Assembly: GCA_001799735.1 (NCBI GenBank)
Contig: MGUA01000022.1
Span: 80,863 to 144,862 of the forward strand
Direction: 5' to 3'
Origin: Elusimicrobia bacterium GWB2_63_22
Lineage (GTDB): Bacteria > Elusimicrobiota > Elusimicrobia > Elusimicrobiales > UBA9959
Length of the DNA stretch: 64,000 nt
Of this stretch, positions 26,582 to 34,808 are shown piece by piece. The stretch's first letter is position 1. Each line of letters opens with the position of its first letter. The notes under the pieces were generated by a model. The model did no database searches, was not told the DNA's origin, and was given only the letters and a program-made list of their open reading frames with translations. Position numbers and translations under genes: made by a program.

Positions 26582-26953
26582 ATGAAATTCACCTTTTCCC
26601 ACAATAATCTCAACGTCCTGGACCTGGAGAAGAGCCTTAAGTTCTACCAGGAGGCGCTCGGCCTGACGGAAACACGCCGCAAGAGCCCGCCGGACAACAG
26701 CTTTACCCTGGTCTTCCTCGGGGACGGGGTCACCTCCCACCGCCTGGAGCTTACCTGGCTGCGCGACAGGAAGGAGAAGTACAACCTGGGGGATAACGAG
26801 CTGCACCTGGCTTTCGACACCGACGATTACGCCGCCGCCTACGCCAAACACAAGGCGATGGGCTGCGTCTGCTACGAGAACCCGGCCATGGGCATCTACT
26901 TCATAGAGGACCCCGACGGCTACTGGCTGGAGATCCTGCCGGTGAAAAAATAA
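26582..26953 (+). CDS. Glyoxalase I / VOC-family lyase
   Basis: The 123-residue protein has two beta-alpha-beta-beta-beta modules of the VOC superfamily. Candidate metal ligands are His7 in 'FSHNNLNVLDLEKS', Glu in 'HRLELTW', His in 'NELHLAF' and the final Glu in 'GYWLEIL'. This matches the H/E/H/E set of glyoxalase I, which converts the hemithioacetal of methylglyoxal and a thiol into a lactoyl-thiol. 'FIEDPDGYWLEI' is the usual C-terminal motif. A different VOC substrate is possible. The stop overlaps the next start (TAATG). Confidence 0.8.
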   Translation: MKFTFSHNNLNVLDLEKSLKFYQEALGLTETRRKSPPDNSFTLVFLGDGVTSHRLELTWLRDRKEKYNLGDNELHLAFDTDDYAAAYAKHKAMGCVCYENPAMGIYFIEDPDGYWLEILPVKK

Positions 26954-27180
26954 TGAACTGTCCTAAATGCGGTACTGCGATAGAAGAGGGCAAGGCCTAC
27001 TGCTCCAACCCGGCCTGCGGCGCCGTCACCGGGGCTGGGGTGAAACAGACGCGCGAGATAAAGCTGGAGAAAGAACTCAAGTTTAAACTTGTGATGGATT
27101 TTGCCGTCCTCGCCCGCCTCGGTGCGCTGCTGATAGTCATCCTCGCCGCCGCCTACCTCTACTTCTTCGTCCGCGGCTGA
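26953..27180 (+). CDS. Small zinc-ribbon membrane protein
   Basis: The 75-residue product has an N-terminal zinc ribbon ('CPKCG' then 'CSNPACG'), a charged middle and one transmembrane helix near the C terminus ('LGALLIVILAAAYLYFFV'). Such tiny proteins are usually tail-anchored with the ribbon in the cytoplasm. It starts in the stop codon of the glyoxalase-family gene, so the two form an operon. Its end overlaps the convergent M28 peptidase by 22 bases. Function unknown. Confidence 0.75.
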   Translation: MNCPKCGTAIEEGKAYCSNPACGAVTGAGVKQTREIKLEKELKFKLVMDFAVLARLGALLIVILAAAYLYFFVRG

Positions 27181-28178
27181 ACCGGCTCCCCCGGGCCGGC
27201 CAACGCTCCAAGCACGCCCTTCATCCCGTCGGCGAAAGCCGCCATGTACGCGTAGTTCAGCGTGTCGGGCAGGTCCGAATCCTTGTGGTAATGCCGGTTA
27301 CGGTAGAAAGACGTATCGGTGAACATCACGGCCTTGTAGCCGGCCTTCCAGAAATCCCTGTGGTCCGAATAATCCACGCCCGGCACAAATTCCGGCAGCG
27401 ACACCGTGCGCAGCGGCAGCGGCGTGGCGGCCCTGAAAGCTTTGTCCGCCTCACCCGCCAGACCCCGCGAGGCGAAGTTGGAGACCTGGGCTATAAAGTT
27501 GCCCCTGCCGGGCATGAACGGGCCTATCAGCGGCGGGTAGCGCTGGGAGAGCCGCTCCTCGGTGAAATAGCCGGTCATCTCCAGTATCAATACGGCCTTT
27601 ATGTCGTCGCGCCGTTCCAGGGCCGCGCGCGCGTAGACGGCGCTGCCCATGCCGGCCGTTTTAAAGAAAGGCGGTTCTTCGTTGGCGAAAGCGGCGAAAG
27701 TTACGGTCCTGCCGAAACTTTTCTTCGACGCGTACTCGGCCAGTTCCAGCAGGCAGGCCACGCCGCTGGCGTTGTCGTCGGCGCCGGGGTTGTCGTAAGT
27801 GTCGTAATGCGCCCCCACCAGCACGCTCTCGCCAGGCCTGGCGCTCCCCGGCTTTGACGCGATAATGTTTCTGGCAAAGGTTCCCGCCGAGGGATACTCC
27901 TGGACTTCTACCTTGTAGCCGGCGGCACGCAGGCGGCCGGAGATATAGTCCTCCGTCCGGCGCAGGCGAGGCCGGTTGTTCCTGAATACGTCCCTGGCGC
28001 CTATTTCAACGGCCAGGTGCGTGACGGTCCTGCGCAGGTCTTCCGGAGAGGTGGCCGTAGCGTGCCCGGCCGGGTAGGACGGCGCCAGGAAATTCCAGCC
28101 GACGGTTGTTAGTTTGAGGACCAGGTAGGCCGCCGCCGTAAAGACCAGCAGGGAGAGAAAACGTTTCTTTGTCAGCAT
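27159..28178 (-). CDS. Membrane-anchored M28-family metallopeptidase
   Basis: M28 peptidases are zinc aminopeptidases or carboxypeptidases. The 339-residue protein starts with one hydrophobic helix (residues 8-25) acting as anchor or uncleaved signal. The zinc site reads 'VLVGAHYDTYDNPGADDNASG' (His and bridging Asp), 'FAAFANEEPPFF' (catalytic Glu pair), 'LILEMTGYF' and the last ligand in 'NRHYHKDSDLPDTLNY'. All ligands are present. The active site should face the periplasm. The C-terminal 22 bases overlap the convergent zinc-ribbon gene. Confidence 0.88.
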   Translation of the reverse strand: MLTKKRFLSLLVFTAAAYLVLKLTTVGWNFLAPSYPAGHATATSPEDLRRTVTHLAVEIGARDVFRNNRPRLRRTEDYISGRLRAAGYKVEVQEYPSAGTFARNIIASKPGSARPGESVLVGAHYDTYDNPGADDNASGVACLLELAEYASKKSFGRTVTFAAFANEEPPFFKTAGMGSAVYARAALERRDDIKAVLILEMTGYFTEERLSQRYPPLIGPFMPGRGNFIAQVSNFASRGLAGEADKAFRAATPLPLRTVSLPEFVPGVDYSDHRDFWKAGYKAVMFTDTSFYRNRHYHKDSDLPDTLNYAYMAAFADGMKGVLGALAGPGEPVQPRTKK

Positions 28179-28210
28179 GCGCCTATCCTAGCATATGGCG
28201 CCGCAGAAAT

Positions 28211-28247
28211 AAAAAAGCGCGGCTTTTAAGGGCCGCGCTTTTTTTAT
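28211..28247 (-). terminator. Terminator of the five-domain secreted protein gene
   Basis: AAGCGCGGC/GCCGCGCTT stem with T-runs on both strands, following the repeat-protein gene that ends at 28259. Confidence 0.8.
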
Positions 28248-28258
28248 TGGCGCAGGGT

Positions 28259-29521
28259 TCAGTAGTAATAACCCGGGTGGAAGTAGGTTATGGTGAACTG
28301 CGTTCCGGAAACGTTCTTCTCCAGGATGACCAGGCCCTGCGAGGCGAAAGCCGCCGCGGTCTCGGCGGCCGCGCGCTGGGCTTCGCTGGCGAAGGTGTAG
28401 TTGCCGCTGGCGTACTTCTGCAGCTCCAGCCTGGACTGGGAGAGGAACACGATATTGTAGGTGGTGCCGGTGAGGCGCTTCTCCAGGATCACCAGGCCGC
28501 GCACCCGCTGCAGGGCGGCCGCCGCCTCGTCCAGGGAGCGCTTGGCGTCGCTGGAAAAGACGAAACTGCCGCTGGCGTAATTCTGGGTCTCCATGAGGTA
28601 AGGGGTCTGATACACCAGGGTGTAGGAGGTTCCGGCGAGGCGTTTCTCCAGCATAATGGCGCCGGCGCCCTGCAGGGCGGCCGCCGCTTCGTCCATGGAG
28701 CGCCTGGCGTCGCTGGCGAAGACGAAAGAGCCGCTCTCGTAGGTCTGGGTCTGCATGTAGCCGGTATGGCCGGCGGAAAGGTAGCTCACTACGAAAGACG
28801 TTCCCGTAACATTGGCCTCGAGCACCACTTTGCCCTGGCCCTGCATGGCCGCCACGCATTCCTCGGCCGCTCTTTTGGCCTCGCTGGCGAAGACGAAAGT
28901 GCCGCTGTTATATTTCTCCACCTTCAGGAAGGAGGGAGCTATAAAGACCAGCGTGTAGGAATTGAAGTTGCTGCGCTTCTCCAGTACCGTGTAGCCGGCC
29001 CGGCTGATGGCCTCGGCCGCGTTCTCCATGGAGCGCTTGGCGTCGCTGACAAAGACGAAGTTGGAACTCTCGAAGCGGAACTGCTGCATCTGCGCCTGGG
29101 GCGGGTATACCGGCGGGTATTGCGGCGGATACTGAGGCGGGTACACCGGCGGATACTGCGGCGGGTACTGGGGGGGATACACCGGTGGGTAGCCGGGGTT
29201 CCAGGGCTGCGGCGGGTAGGCCGGGTGCGTGGGCTGCGGATTGTATCCGGGGTAGCCGGGGGTCACGGGATGCGAAGGCGTCACGGGATGCGAAGGCGTC
29301 ACGGGATGCGAAGGCGTCACGGGATGCGTCGGATGCGTGGGGTGCGTGGGGTGCACGTTCACGGGGTGAGGCACTCCGGGCTTGGGCGGCTGCTGATGTG
29401 TGCCCACCGTCACCGAGATGCCGGCCTTCTCAAGCTCCGCCGACATGGTCTCAACCGTGGCCGCTCTGGCGGCGCCTACCGCGGCAAAGGCGGCGGCCAT
29501 TATTAAGGCTAATTTTTTCAT
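28259..29521 (-). CDS. Secreted protein with Pro-rich stalk and five tandem repeat domains
   Basis: A signal peptide (residues 1-20) is followed by a region of about 45-145 rich in His/Pro/Thr (HPVTPS units) and then Tyr/Pro (YPPQYPPV units), likely an extended stalk. The rest is five tandem ~55-residue units, each with 'Y.SG.FVFASDAKRS..EAA.AL...G..ILEKR..GT.Y..VY'. The unit looks like two beta strands around one helix and is unknown to me. Repeats diverge enough to be old. The stalk DNA contains an 18-bp array. Surface location is inference. Confidence 0.75.
   Translation of the reverse strand: MKKLALIMAAAFAAVGAARAATVETMSAELEKAGISVTVGTHQQPPKPGVPHPVNVHPTHPTHPTHPVTPSHPVTPSHPVTPSHPVTPGYPGYNPQPTHPAYPPQPWNPGYPPVYPPQYPPQYPPVYPPQYPPQYPPVYPPQAQMQQFRFESSNFVFVSDAKRSMENAAEAISRAGYTVLEKRSNFNSYTLVFIAPSFLKVEKYNSGTFVFASEAKRAAEECVAAMQGQGKVVLEANVTGTSFVVSYLSAGHTGYMQTQTYESGSFVFASDARRSMDEAAAALQGAGAIMLEKRLAGTSYTLVYQTPYLMETQNYASGSFVFSSDAKRSLDEAAAALQRVRGLVILEKRLTGTTYNIVFLSQSRLELQKYASGNYTFASEAQRAAAETAAAFASQGLVILEKNVSGTQFTITYFHPGYYY
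29262..29333. repeat. 18-bp tandem DNA repeat within a coding sequence
   Basis: Three perfect copies and a partial fourth of an 18-bp unit starting GTCACGGGATGCGAAGGC encode HPVTPS repeats in the stalk of the secreted repeat protein. Such arrays can change copy number by slippage. Confidence 0.85.
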
Positions 29522-29687
29522 GTTACCTCCCCCGGAAACTTTAACTGCTTATATTAGTAATGCTATAAATCTCCGCTCGCCCCGCCTACAGGCCAAGGCC
29601 CCAGGGGAGCCATGTTTTTAGGCCTACCGGGAATTAGGCACATCGGCCCGGTTGCTTGTGCGGCCTATCTTTAATAGGATTTTCCTT

Positions 29688-30857
29688 ATGGAGCGCCGTA
29701 TAGTGCATGTGGACATGGACGCGTTCTTCGCGGCCATAGAGCAGAGGGATAACCCGTCCCTCAAGGGCCGGCCTGTCATTATAGGGGCCGACCCCAAAGG
29801 CGGGCGGGGCCGCGGCGTGGTCTCCACCTGCTCCTACGAGGCCCGCAAGTTCGGCGTGCGCTCGGCCATGCCTATTTCCGAAGCCTGGCGCCGCTGCCCT
29901 AAAGGCGTTTTTCTGCCGCCGGATTTTCACAAATATGAGGAAGCCTCCGCTAAAATACGCCAGGCCTTCTACGAGTTTACCCCGGACATAGAGCAGGTGA
30001 GCATAGACGAAGCTTTCCTGGACATTACCCGCAGCGCCCACCTGTTCGGCGGGCCGCTGGAGACCTGCCGCCGCATCAAGGCCCGCGTGAGGGAGCTCAC
30101 CGGCCTCTCCTGTTCCGTAGGCCTGGCTCCCACCATGATGGCCGCCAAGATAGCCTCCGATCTTAAGAAGCCGGATGGCCTGGTGGAGGTGCGCCCCGAC
30201 GGGCTGAAGGCTTTTCTCGCGCCGCTGGATATTTCAAGGCTCTGGGGGCTGGGGCCCAAGACCGCTGACGTACTGCGCTCGCACGGTATAAATACGGTGG
30301 GGGAGCTGGCCGCCGCCGGGCCCGAAGCCCTGCGCGGGCTGGGCAGCCACGGCGCCGGCTTAAAAGAACTGGCGCTGGGGGAGGACCCGCGCGAGGTGCG
30401 CGAGGACGGCGAGACCAAGTCCGTGAGCAACGAGACCACTTTCGAGACCGACACCGCTGACGCCCGCGAGATAAAAGAATCCCTGGTAGCCCTGGCCGAC
30501 AAGGTCTCCTCCCGCCTGCGGGAAGCCGGCTTGAAAGGCCGCACCGTCACCCTGAAGATACGCCTTGAAGGTTTTGAAACCTATACGCGCGCTAAAACCC
30601 TGCCGCTGTCCACCAACTACGCGGACGTACTAAGCCGCGAAGCGCTGGCCCTGTACGCCGCCTTCGACAGGGGCCGCAAAAAGGTGCGGCTGCTGGGGGT
30701 GAAGGTGTCGGGGCTGATGCCGGCGGGGGAGGCCGAAAGCCTTTTCGAGGACGCCGGCGACGCCAGGCGCGAGAAGGCCCATAAGGCCATAGAAGTTATA
30801 AGGGAAAAATTCGGCAGGGGTTCTATCTACAGGGCTGGCGGGAAAAAAGATATCTGA
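29688..30857 (+). CDS. dinB: DNA polymerase IV (Y-family)
   Basis: Pol IV is the translesion polymerase that copies damaged or slipped templates. ATG 29688 follows an AGGA site and gives 389 residues beginning 'MERRIVHVDMDAFFAAIEQRDNP', the family N terminus with catalytic Asp. The second metal site is 'SIDEAFLDIT' near residue 105. The thumb/HhH region reads 'LWGLGPKTADVLRSHGINTVGELA' and the little-finger domain follows from about 240. No canonical beta-clamp tail is obvious after 'GSIYRAGGKKDI'. No LexA-like box is seen upstream. Confidence 0.95.
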   Translation: MERRIVHVDMDAFFAAIEQRDNPSLKGRPVIIGADPKGGRGRGVVSTCSYEARKFGVRSAMPISEAWRRCPKGVFLPPDFHKYEEASAKIRQAFYEFTPDIEQVSIDEAFLDITRSAHLFGGPLETCRRIKARVRELTGLSCSVGLAPTMMAAKIASDLKKPDGLVEVRPDGLKAFLAPLDISRLWGLGPKTADVLRSHGINTVGELAAAGPEALRGLGSHGAGLKELALGEDPREVREDGETKSVSNETTFETDTADAREIKESLVALADKVSSRLREAGLKGRTVTLKIRLEGFETYTRAKTLPLSTNYADVLSREALALYAAFDRGRKKVRLLGVKVSGLMPAGEAESLFEDAGDARREKAHKAIEVIREKFGRGSIYRAGGKKDI

Positions 30858-30866
30858 CGCCCGGGG

Positions 30867-31514
30867 TCAGACGGCGCCGCCGGGGAGCACCGGGCCTTTG
30901 TTCTTCCAGCCGGTGAGCGCGGTTATGAACCCGGACCATTTGGCTTCCAGTTCCGCCCGGCCCGGCTTGCCGCCGGGCGCCGAGGCGGCGTAAAGCATGG
31001 CGCCGAACAGCGCGTCCTGCAGGGTCTCCGCCACGGAGGCCGGGTCCGCCTTCAGCGTGAACAGCCCTTCCCTGACCCCGGCCAGCAGATGCTCCAGCAG
31101 CCTTTCCCTGCCCACGGTTATCATGCGGGTGAAAAGCCCGGAAAATTCTCCGCCGCGGCCGGCCAGGTAATAGAGCAGCAGCAGCACCTGGGCGTCGCTG
31201 GCGCGGTAGCGCAGGGCCCACAGCGCGTTGCCGAGACAATGCTTGAGCAGGCGCCGGCCCGCGTCGTCGCGGATATCCATCAGGCCGCTCACCACCTCGT
31301 GGTTGTGGCGCACTATGGTCTCCACCAGTTCGGCGAACAGGGAATTCTTGTCGGGGAAATGGTACATCACGGCCGACTGGCTGAGGCCTATCTCGTCGGC
31401 TACCATCTGGAAACTCGTTTCGGCGAAGCCGTGCCGCGCCGCCAGCTTAATGGCGGCCAGCAGGATCTTCTGCCTGGTGCTGCCGCCCTTCTTTGTTTCC
31501 GGCCTCGTTTTCAT
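30867..31514 (-). CDS. TetR-family transcriptional regulator
   Basis: The 215-residue protein has a TetR DNA-binding domain at about residues 14-60: 'RQKILLAAIKLAARHGFAETSFQMVADEIGLSQSAVMYHFPDKNSLF', with the helix-turn-helix and 'YHFPDK' motif. The C-terminal ligand-binding half is variable and gives no hint of ligand. It is convergent with dinB and has no adjacent target gene in the same direction; the next gene on the other side (a small secreted protein) is divergent and separated by a REP-like element. Confidence 0.88.
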   Translation of the reverse strand: MKTRPETKKGGSTRQKILLAAIKLAARHGFAETSFQMVADEIGLSQSAVMYHFPDKNSLFAELVETIVRHNHEVVSGLMDIRDDAGRRLLKHCLGNALWALRYRASDAQVLLLLYYLAGRGGEFSGLFTRMITVGRERLLEHLLAGVREGLFTLKADPASVAETLQDALFGAMLYAASAPGGKPGRAELEAKWSGFITALTGWKNKGPVLPGGAV

Positions 31515-31548
31515 GCTGAAATTCTACCTTACTCCCCCCGGCGTGTCT

Positions 31549-31643
31549 AGGGGACGCTGATTCCTAAATTCCTAATTTGGTTTTCCGAGCGGCTATGCGG
31601 GTGAAGCAGCGCGAAATTAGGAATTTAGGAATCAGCGTCCCCT
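31549..31643. repeat. REP-like palindromic element, copy 2
   Basis: This 95-bp element has perfect 30-bp inverted ends starting AGGGGACGCTGATTCCTAAA, and a 35-bp G+C-richer centre. It shares the outer 13 bases with the element at 9693-9777. It lies between divergent genes just upstream of the TetR start. Confidence 0.8.
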
Positions 31644-31745
31644 CCCCAAGGGCCCACCTCCGCCCGGGTCCCCGGACCCATGACAAAGCGTTACGTTTGA
31701 AATACAATGTGTTACACGGTTTTAGCGCGGCAAAGGACCTGAACG

Positions 31746-32195
31746 ATGAAAAAAATATTCCTGGCGGCGGTACTGGCGGCGGTCTGCGGTTCCTTCTCCT
31801 ACGGCGGGCAGTCCTCCCCGGACGCCCTGGCCGGCTCCCCGCTCTATTCCGACCCGGTCTTCCAGGATTACATAGAGACGGCTTACGGCTACCTTAACCC
31901 GGCCAACAGGTTCCTGCCCGCCCCGGTCTACCGCGACGCCGTGGCTTCCCCGGCTCAGGCCAGCGTGTTCCTGATCATTACCCCGGTCAAGGGGGATGTG
32001 GCGGGCCTGCTGGAGCGCCTGTCGGCCGCCGGCTTCTCGTTCTCCGGGGAGAGGACTTCTTACGCTGGGGGGAGCAAGGTCACCCGCCTGCTGGGGAGGG
32101 CCAGCCCCGGGTCGGTGGAGGCCATACGCAAGGTGGAGGGAGTAGCCGGGGTGAGGGTAGACGGGAAAAAAGCCAAAAGGTCACGCGCCGCGTAG
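31746..32195 (+). CDS. Small secreted protein of unknown function
   Basis: A signal peptide (residues 1-20, ending SYGG) begins this 149-residue protein. The remainder has a short helical part and a compact alpha/beta section ('ASVFLIITPVKGDVAGLLERLSAAGFSF...VTRLLGRASPGSVEAIRKVEGVAGVRVDG'). The latter looks like a ferredoxin-like beta-alpha-beta fold similar to ACT or inhibitor-I9 domains, a tentative reading. A terminator follows. It is monocistronic. Confidence 0.65.
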   Translation: MKKIFLAAVLAAVCGSFSYGGQSSPDALAGSPLYSDPVFQDYIETAYGYLNPANRFLPAPVYRDAVASPAQASVFLIITPVKGDVAGLLERLSAAGFSFSGERTSYAGGSKVTRLLGRASPGSVEAIRKVEGVAGVRVDGKKAKRSRAA

Positions 32196-32216
32196 CGGGC
32201 CGCTCGCTCCATGCCG

Positions 32217-32247
32217 CCGGCCGGGTTTTTGCCCGGCCGTTTTATTT
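32217..32247 (+). terminator. Rho-independent terminator
   Basis: CGGCCGGG/CCCGGCCG stem with TTTTTG loop followed by TTTTATTTT. Confidence 0.75.
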
Positions 32248-32261
32248 TATAGGATATCCGT

Positions 32262-32690
32262 ATGGCTATTTCTAAAATTCTGGAATACGAACATCAGGTG
32301 ACGCCCGAAGAGATAGACGGGCTGGGCCATGTGAACAACCAGGTCTACCTGGACTGGCTTATGGAGGCCGCTACCAAGCATTCCGCCCTGGTGGGCTGGG
32401 ATATCATGCGCCTCATCGCCATGGGCGAGGGGTGGGTGGTGCGCCGGCACGAGATAGACTACCTGCTGCCGGTGCTGCCGGGCGAGACGGTGCAGATGCG
32501 CACCTGGGTGGAGACCGCCGAGCGCGCCTCCTCCGAACGGCATTACGAAATTTTCAGGAAATCAGACGGTAAACTGGTCTGCCAGGGCCGCACGATGTGG
32601 GTGTGGGTAAACTACAAGACCGGCCGCCCCAGCCGGATACCGCAGCCGCTGATAAAAGATTTTACCGACTGGACCCCGCCGGCCGGCTGA
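32262..32690 (+). CDS. Acyl-CoA thioesterase, 4HBT/YbgC-FadM family
   Basis: Hot-dog-fold thioesterases hydrolyse acyl-CoA or acyl-ACP. The 142-residue length and the pattern 'YEHQVTPEEIDGLGHVNNQVYLDWLMEAATKHS' are typical of the 4HBT family; the family's catalytic Asp is represented by the Asp in 'EIDGLGHVNN'. The later 'RRHEIDYLLPVLPGETVQMRTWV' and 'CQGRTMWVWVNYKTGRPSRIP' strands complete the fold. Substrate cannot be read from sequence. Downstream lies the remnant of an exonuclease gene. Confidence 0.85.
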   Translation: MAISKILEYEHQVTPEEIDGLGHVNNQVYLDWLMEAATKHSALVGWDIMRLIAMGEGWVVRRHEIDYLLPVLPGETVQMRTWVETAERASSERHYEIFRKSDGKLVCQGRTMWVWVNYKTGRPSRIPQPLIKDFTDWTPPAG

Positions 32691-32695
32691 GGCCG

Positions 32696-32800
32696 GTAGC
32701 GGCTTTCTCGGCCCGCACCTGTTCCACCGTTAACATTATCTTCGCGCAAGCCTCGGCGTCCGAAAGGGCGTTGTGCGCCGCTATGGATCCAGACCCTCGA
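32696..32800 (-). pseudogene. Remnant copy of the exonuclease gene 3' end
   Basis: Bases 32708-32775 are identical to 36560-36627, the last codons of the exonuclease gene at 36547-37053. The minus-strand frame still reads 'AHNALSDAEACAKIMLTVEQ' and continues in frame past the original stop. Just beyond the match, TTGTGCGCCG resembles an internal part of the same exonuclease gene (36793 onward), as if a deletion joined two sites at a short GTTGTG repeat. Further 5' the similarity fades. Confidence 0.75.
32708..32775. repeat. 68-bp exact direct repeat, left copy
   Basis: Identical to 36560-36627, same orientation, 3,852 bp apart, flanking the GntR/ABC operon and the SsnA-like pseudogene. Confidence 0.9.
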
Positions 32801-32852
32801 GAAATATCCGGATTGTGTTGGATTGCTTCCCAAGATTACTAATCACTTCGCG

Positions 32853-34796
32853 TTACAGTTTCCCCGAGCTGCCCTCCCAGTCTATGAAGTGAACCCCGTC
32901 CAGTGCCGCGATAAGCAGCCTGTTGCGTGTGGCCAGCAGGTTGCTGCGCCAGTACTTCTCCTGTATGCTTTGTGGAAGTTTCCAGTAGGAGTAGGGGCCG
33001 TGAGGGTCCGCGCCGGTCTTTACCAGGTAGGCGTTGCCTATCGTGAACCAGAACTCGCCATTTTCCTCCCTGACCAGCGCTATTTCTCCTTTTGCACCGG
33101 GGAGGTCTCTCAATATCTGGTCGAGGCTGAAAGACTCTATGGATCTCCCGTCCCGGGTCAGGATATTGAATTGCGGGGACTCGAGGTCTTTCTTTGTCTT
33201 TCCGAAAATAGTTTTGACCGTAACCTCCACGCGTAATTTCCTGTTGTAGCCCCAGAGGGTCCCGTCGGTGGCCGACCAGAGGTTAGAGCCAAAGCGGAAG
33301 TAGCCCTGCCAGAGCTTGCGGGCCTTCTTCCCGGGGGGGCAGAGGTAAGCGGCATAGTCTTTGCCTTCACCGGCCGGCACTATGTAGTTTACCCCGTCGT
33401 TGAGCCTTGCCCCGACGATAGGGGATTTGGACCCCAGGGCTCCCGGCACCGTCCACTTCTCGCCGCCGGAAGTCACGGTCCTCCCGTCGGTAGAGACCAC
33501 GGCTACGCCAGGGGCTCCGGCCAGCCTGGCGCGCAGGAAGGCGTCCAGCAGGGCTTCCTCGCCGGTACCGGCCAGCCAGCGTTTTGCGGCCGCCTCGGGC
33601 ATGCCGGTTTTTTCCCACTTCAGCGGCCCAGTGCCGGTCCGGAGCGGCGCGTAATAGGCGCCGTTCTTGCGGCGCTCGACTATAGCCGGGACTTTTCCCC
33701 GCACGAGGTACGCCCGCCGGGAGTCCGGCAGGGTGGAGCGCAATTTCAGCCCCGCGGCGGCGCTGCCGTTCATCAGCACGGCGGGCTTGTCATAGCGGTT
33801 GCAGTAGATCCAGACGCTGCCGTCGGAGGCTGACAGTGTCTGCCCGCGTACGAAAGACGGAACCGGGAAAAAATAATTCGGTATGCCCCGGTCCGAGTCT
33901 TCGGGGAAGACTACGGCGCGCCTGCCCGCCTCGTCTATCAGAAAGACCTCGCCGGTGAAAGGCTTCTGCGCCAGCATGACGCCGGGCGCGGCCTGCGGAG
34001 TGTCGGAATTAATGACCAGCGGGTAGACCGGCCAGGTGACATCCGCGGCTTTGGCGCGCAGGGCGGCCAGACCGAAGAAAGGCGGAAGCACGGGGGCCGC
34101 AAGCAGAAGCGCGGAAAGAAGCGCCTTGGCCGTTCTGCCGGCCTCCCTGCGGGCGTAAGCGCGGCACAACAGGTGGAGCGCGCCCAGCGCGCCGGCCAGG
34201 GCCAGTACCGCGGTCAGTGTATTGATGAAGGCCAGCGGTATCAGGTCCAGCAGCAGCTCGCCGAAGAGGGCCGCCGAGAGCAGGGGGAGCGCCGTGAGCA
34301 CCAGCAGCGCCGCCGCGGCCAGGCCTCCCGCCACCGCGTTGCGGAAGGCGTAGGAGAGGGTGAAACTGTACAGGACCAGGAACGCCGCGTAGAACGCGTA
34401 GTGCCGCGCCACGTGGGCGTTCACGAAGTTTAGCTTGTCTAGCGGTACTGAAAAGCCCATTATGGCGTAGATGGCCAGTAGCAGCAAGGCCGTCTGCGCC
34501 GCTGCGGCGGCCAGGCCGGAGAGGACCTGCCTGTACTGGCTCGCAGGCAGCGGCTGCTCGGCCGCGCGCGACGCGTCCGAAGCCGCGTCTGAGCCGGCCG
34601 TGCCGGCCAGGGTCATTATGGCCAGCGGCAGGCCGGCCAGGGCCCAGAAGAGCATGGCGATGTTGACGGCCTCGGCGCCTGTGAAGCTATCCGGCCGGAA
34701 CAGCAGCGCCGCCGGCACCGAGAGAAGGACGGCCCCCGCCAGCACCAGGAAGGGGAGGCGGCTTTTCCTGAATTGAAGGATGATGAGGTTCTTCAT
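32853..34796 (-). CDS. ABC-associated membrane protein with large soluble C-terminal domain
   Basis: The 647-residue protein has about seven hydrophobic helices in residues 15-270, preceded by a short 'ILQFRKSRLPF' start typical of ABC-2-type permeases. A long soluble part (about 280-647) follows, whose repeated 'DGSVWIY', 'DGTLWGYNR' and 'LDGVHFIDWEG' strands suggest a beta-propeller. It lies 13 bases after the ATPase gene in a GntR-ATPase-permease operon like ytrAB, so it is probably the membrane partner. The attached propeller is unusual for a permease. Confidence 0.7.
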   Translation of the reverse strand: MKNLIILQFRKSRLPFLVLAGAVLLSVPAALLFRPDSFTGAEAVNIAMLFWALAGLPLAIMTLAGTAGSDAASDASRAAEQPLPASQYRQVLSGLAAAAAQTALLLLAIYAIMGFSVPLDKLNFVNAHVARHYAFYAAFLVLYSFTLSYAFRNAVAGGLAAAALLVLTALPLLSAALFGELLLDLIPLAFINTLTAVLALAGALGALHLLCRAYARREAGRTAKALLSALLLAAPVLPPFFGLAALRAKAADVTWPVYPLVINSDTPQAAPGVMLAQKPFTGEVFLIDEAGRRAVVFPEDSDRGIPNYFFPVPSFVRGQTLSASDGSVWIYCNRYDKPAVLMNGSAAAGLKLRSTLPDSRRAYLVRGKVPAIVERRKNGAYYAPLRTGTGPLKWEKTGMPEAAAKRWLAGTGEEALLDAFLRARLAGAPGVAVVSTDGRTVTSGGEKWTVPGALGSKSPIVGARLNDGVNYIVPAGEGKDYAAYLCPPGKKARKLWQGYFRFGSNLWSATDGTLWGYNRKLRVEVTVKTIFGKTKKDLESPQFNILTRDGRSIESFSLDQILRDLPGAKGEIALVREENGEFWFTIGNAYLVKTGADPHGPYSYWKLPQSIQEKYWRSNLLATRNRLLIAALDGVHFIDWEGSSGKL

Positions 34797-34808
34797 AATG
34801 TTTTCCTC

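Noticed and set aside
29262-29350. Possible CRISPR-like array
   Set aside because: The 18-bp units are contiguous without spacers and encode HPVTPS codons in frame; no cas genes in the window.
28169-29506. 445-codon plus-strand frame antisense to the five-domain protein
   Set aside because: The repeats in it are mirror images of the real repeats; the minus strand has a signal peptide and terminator.
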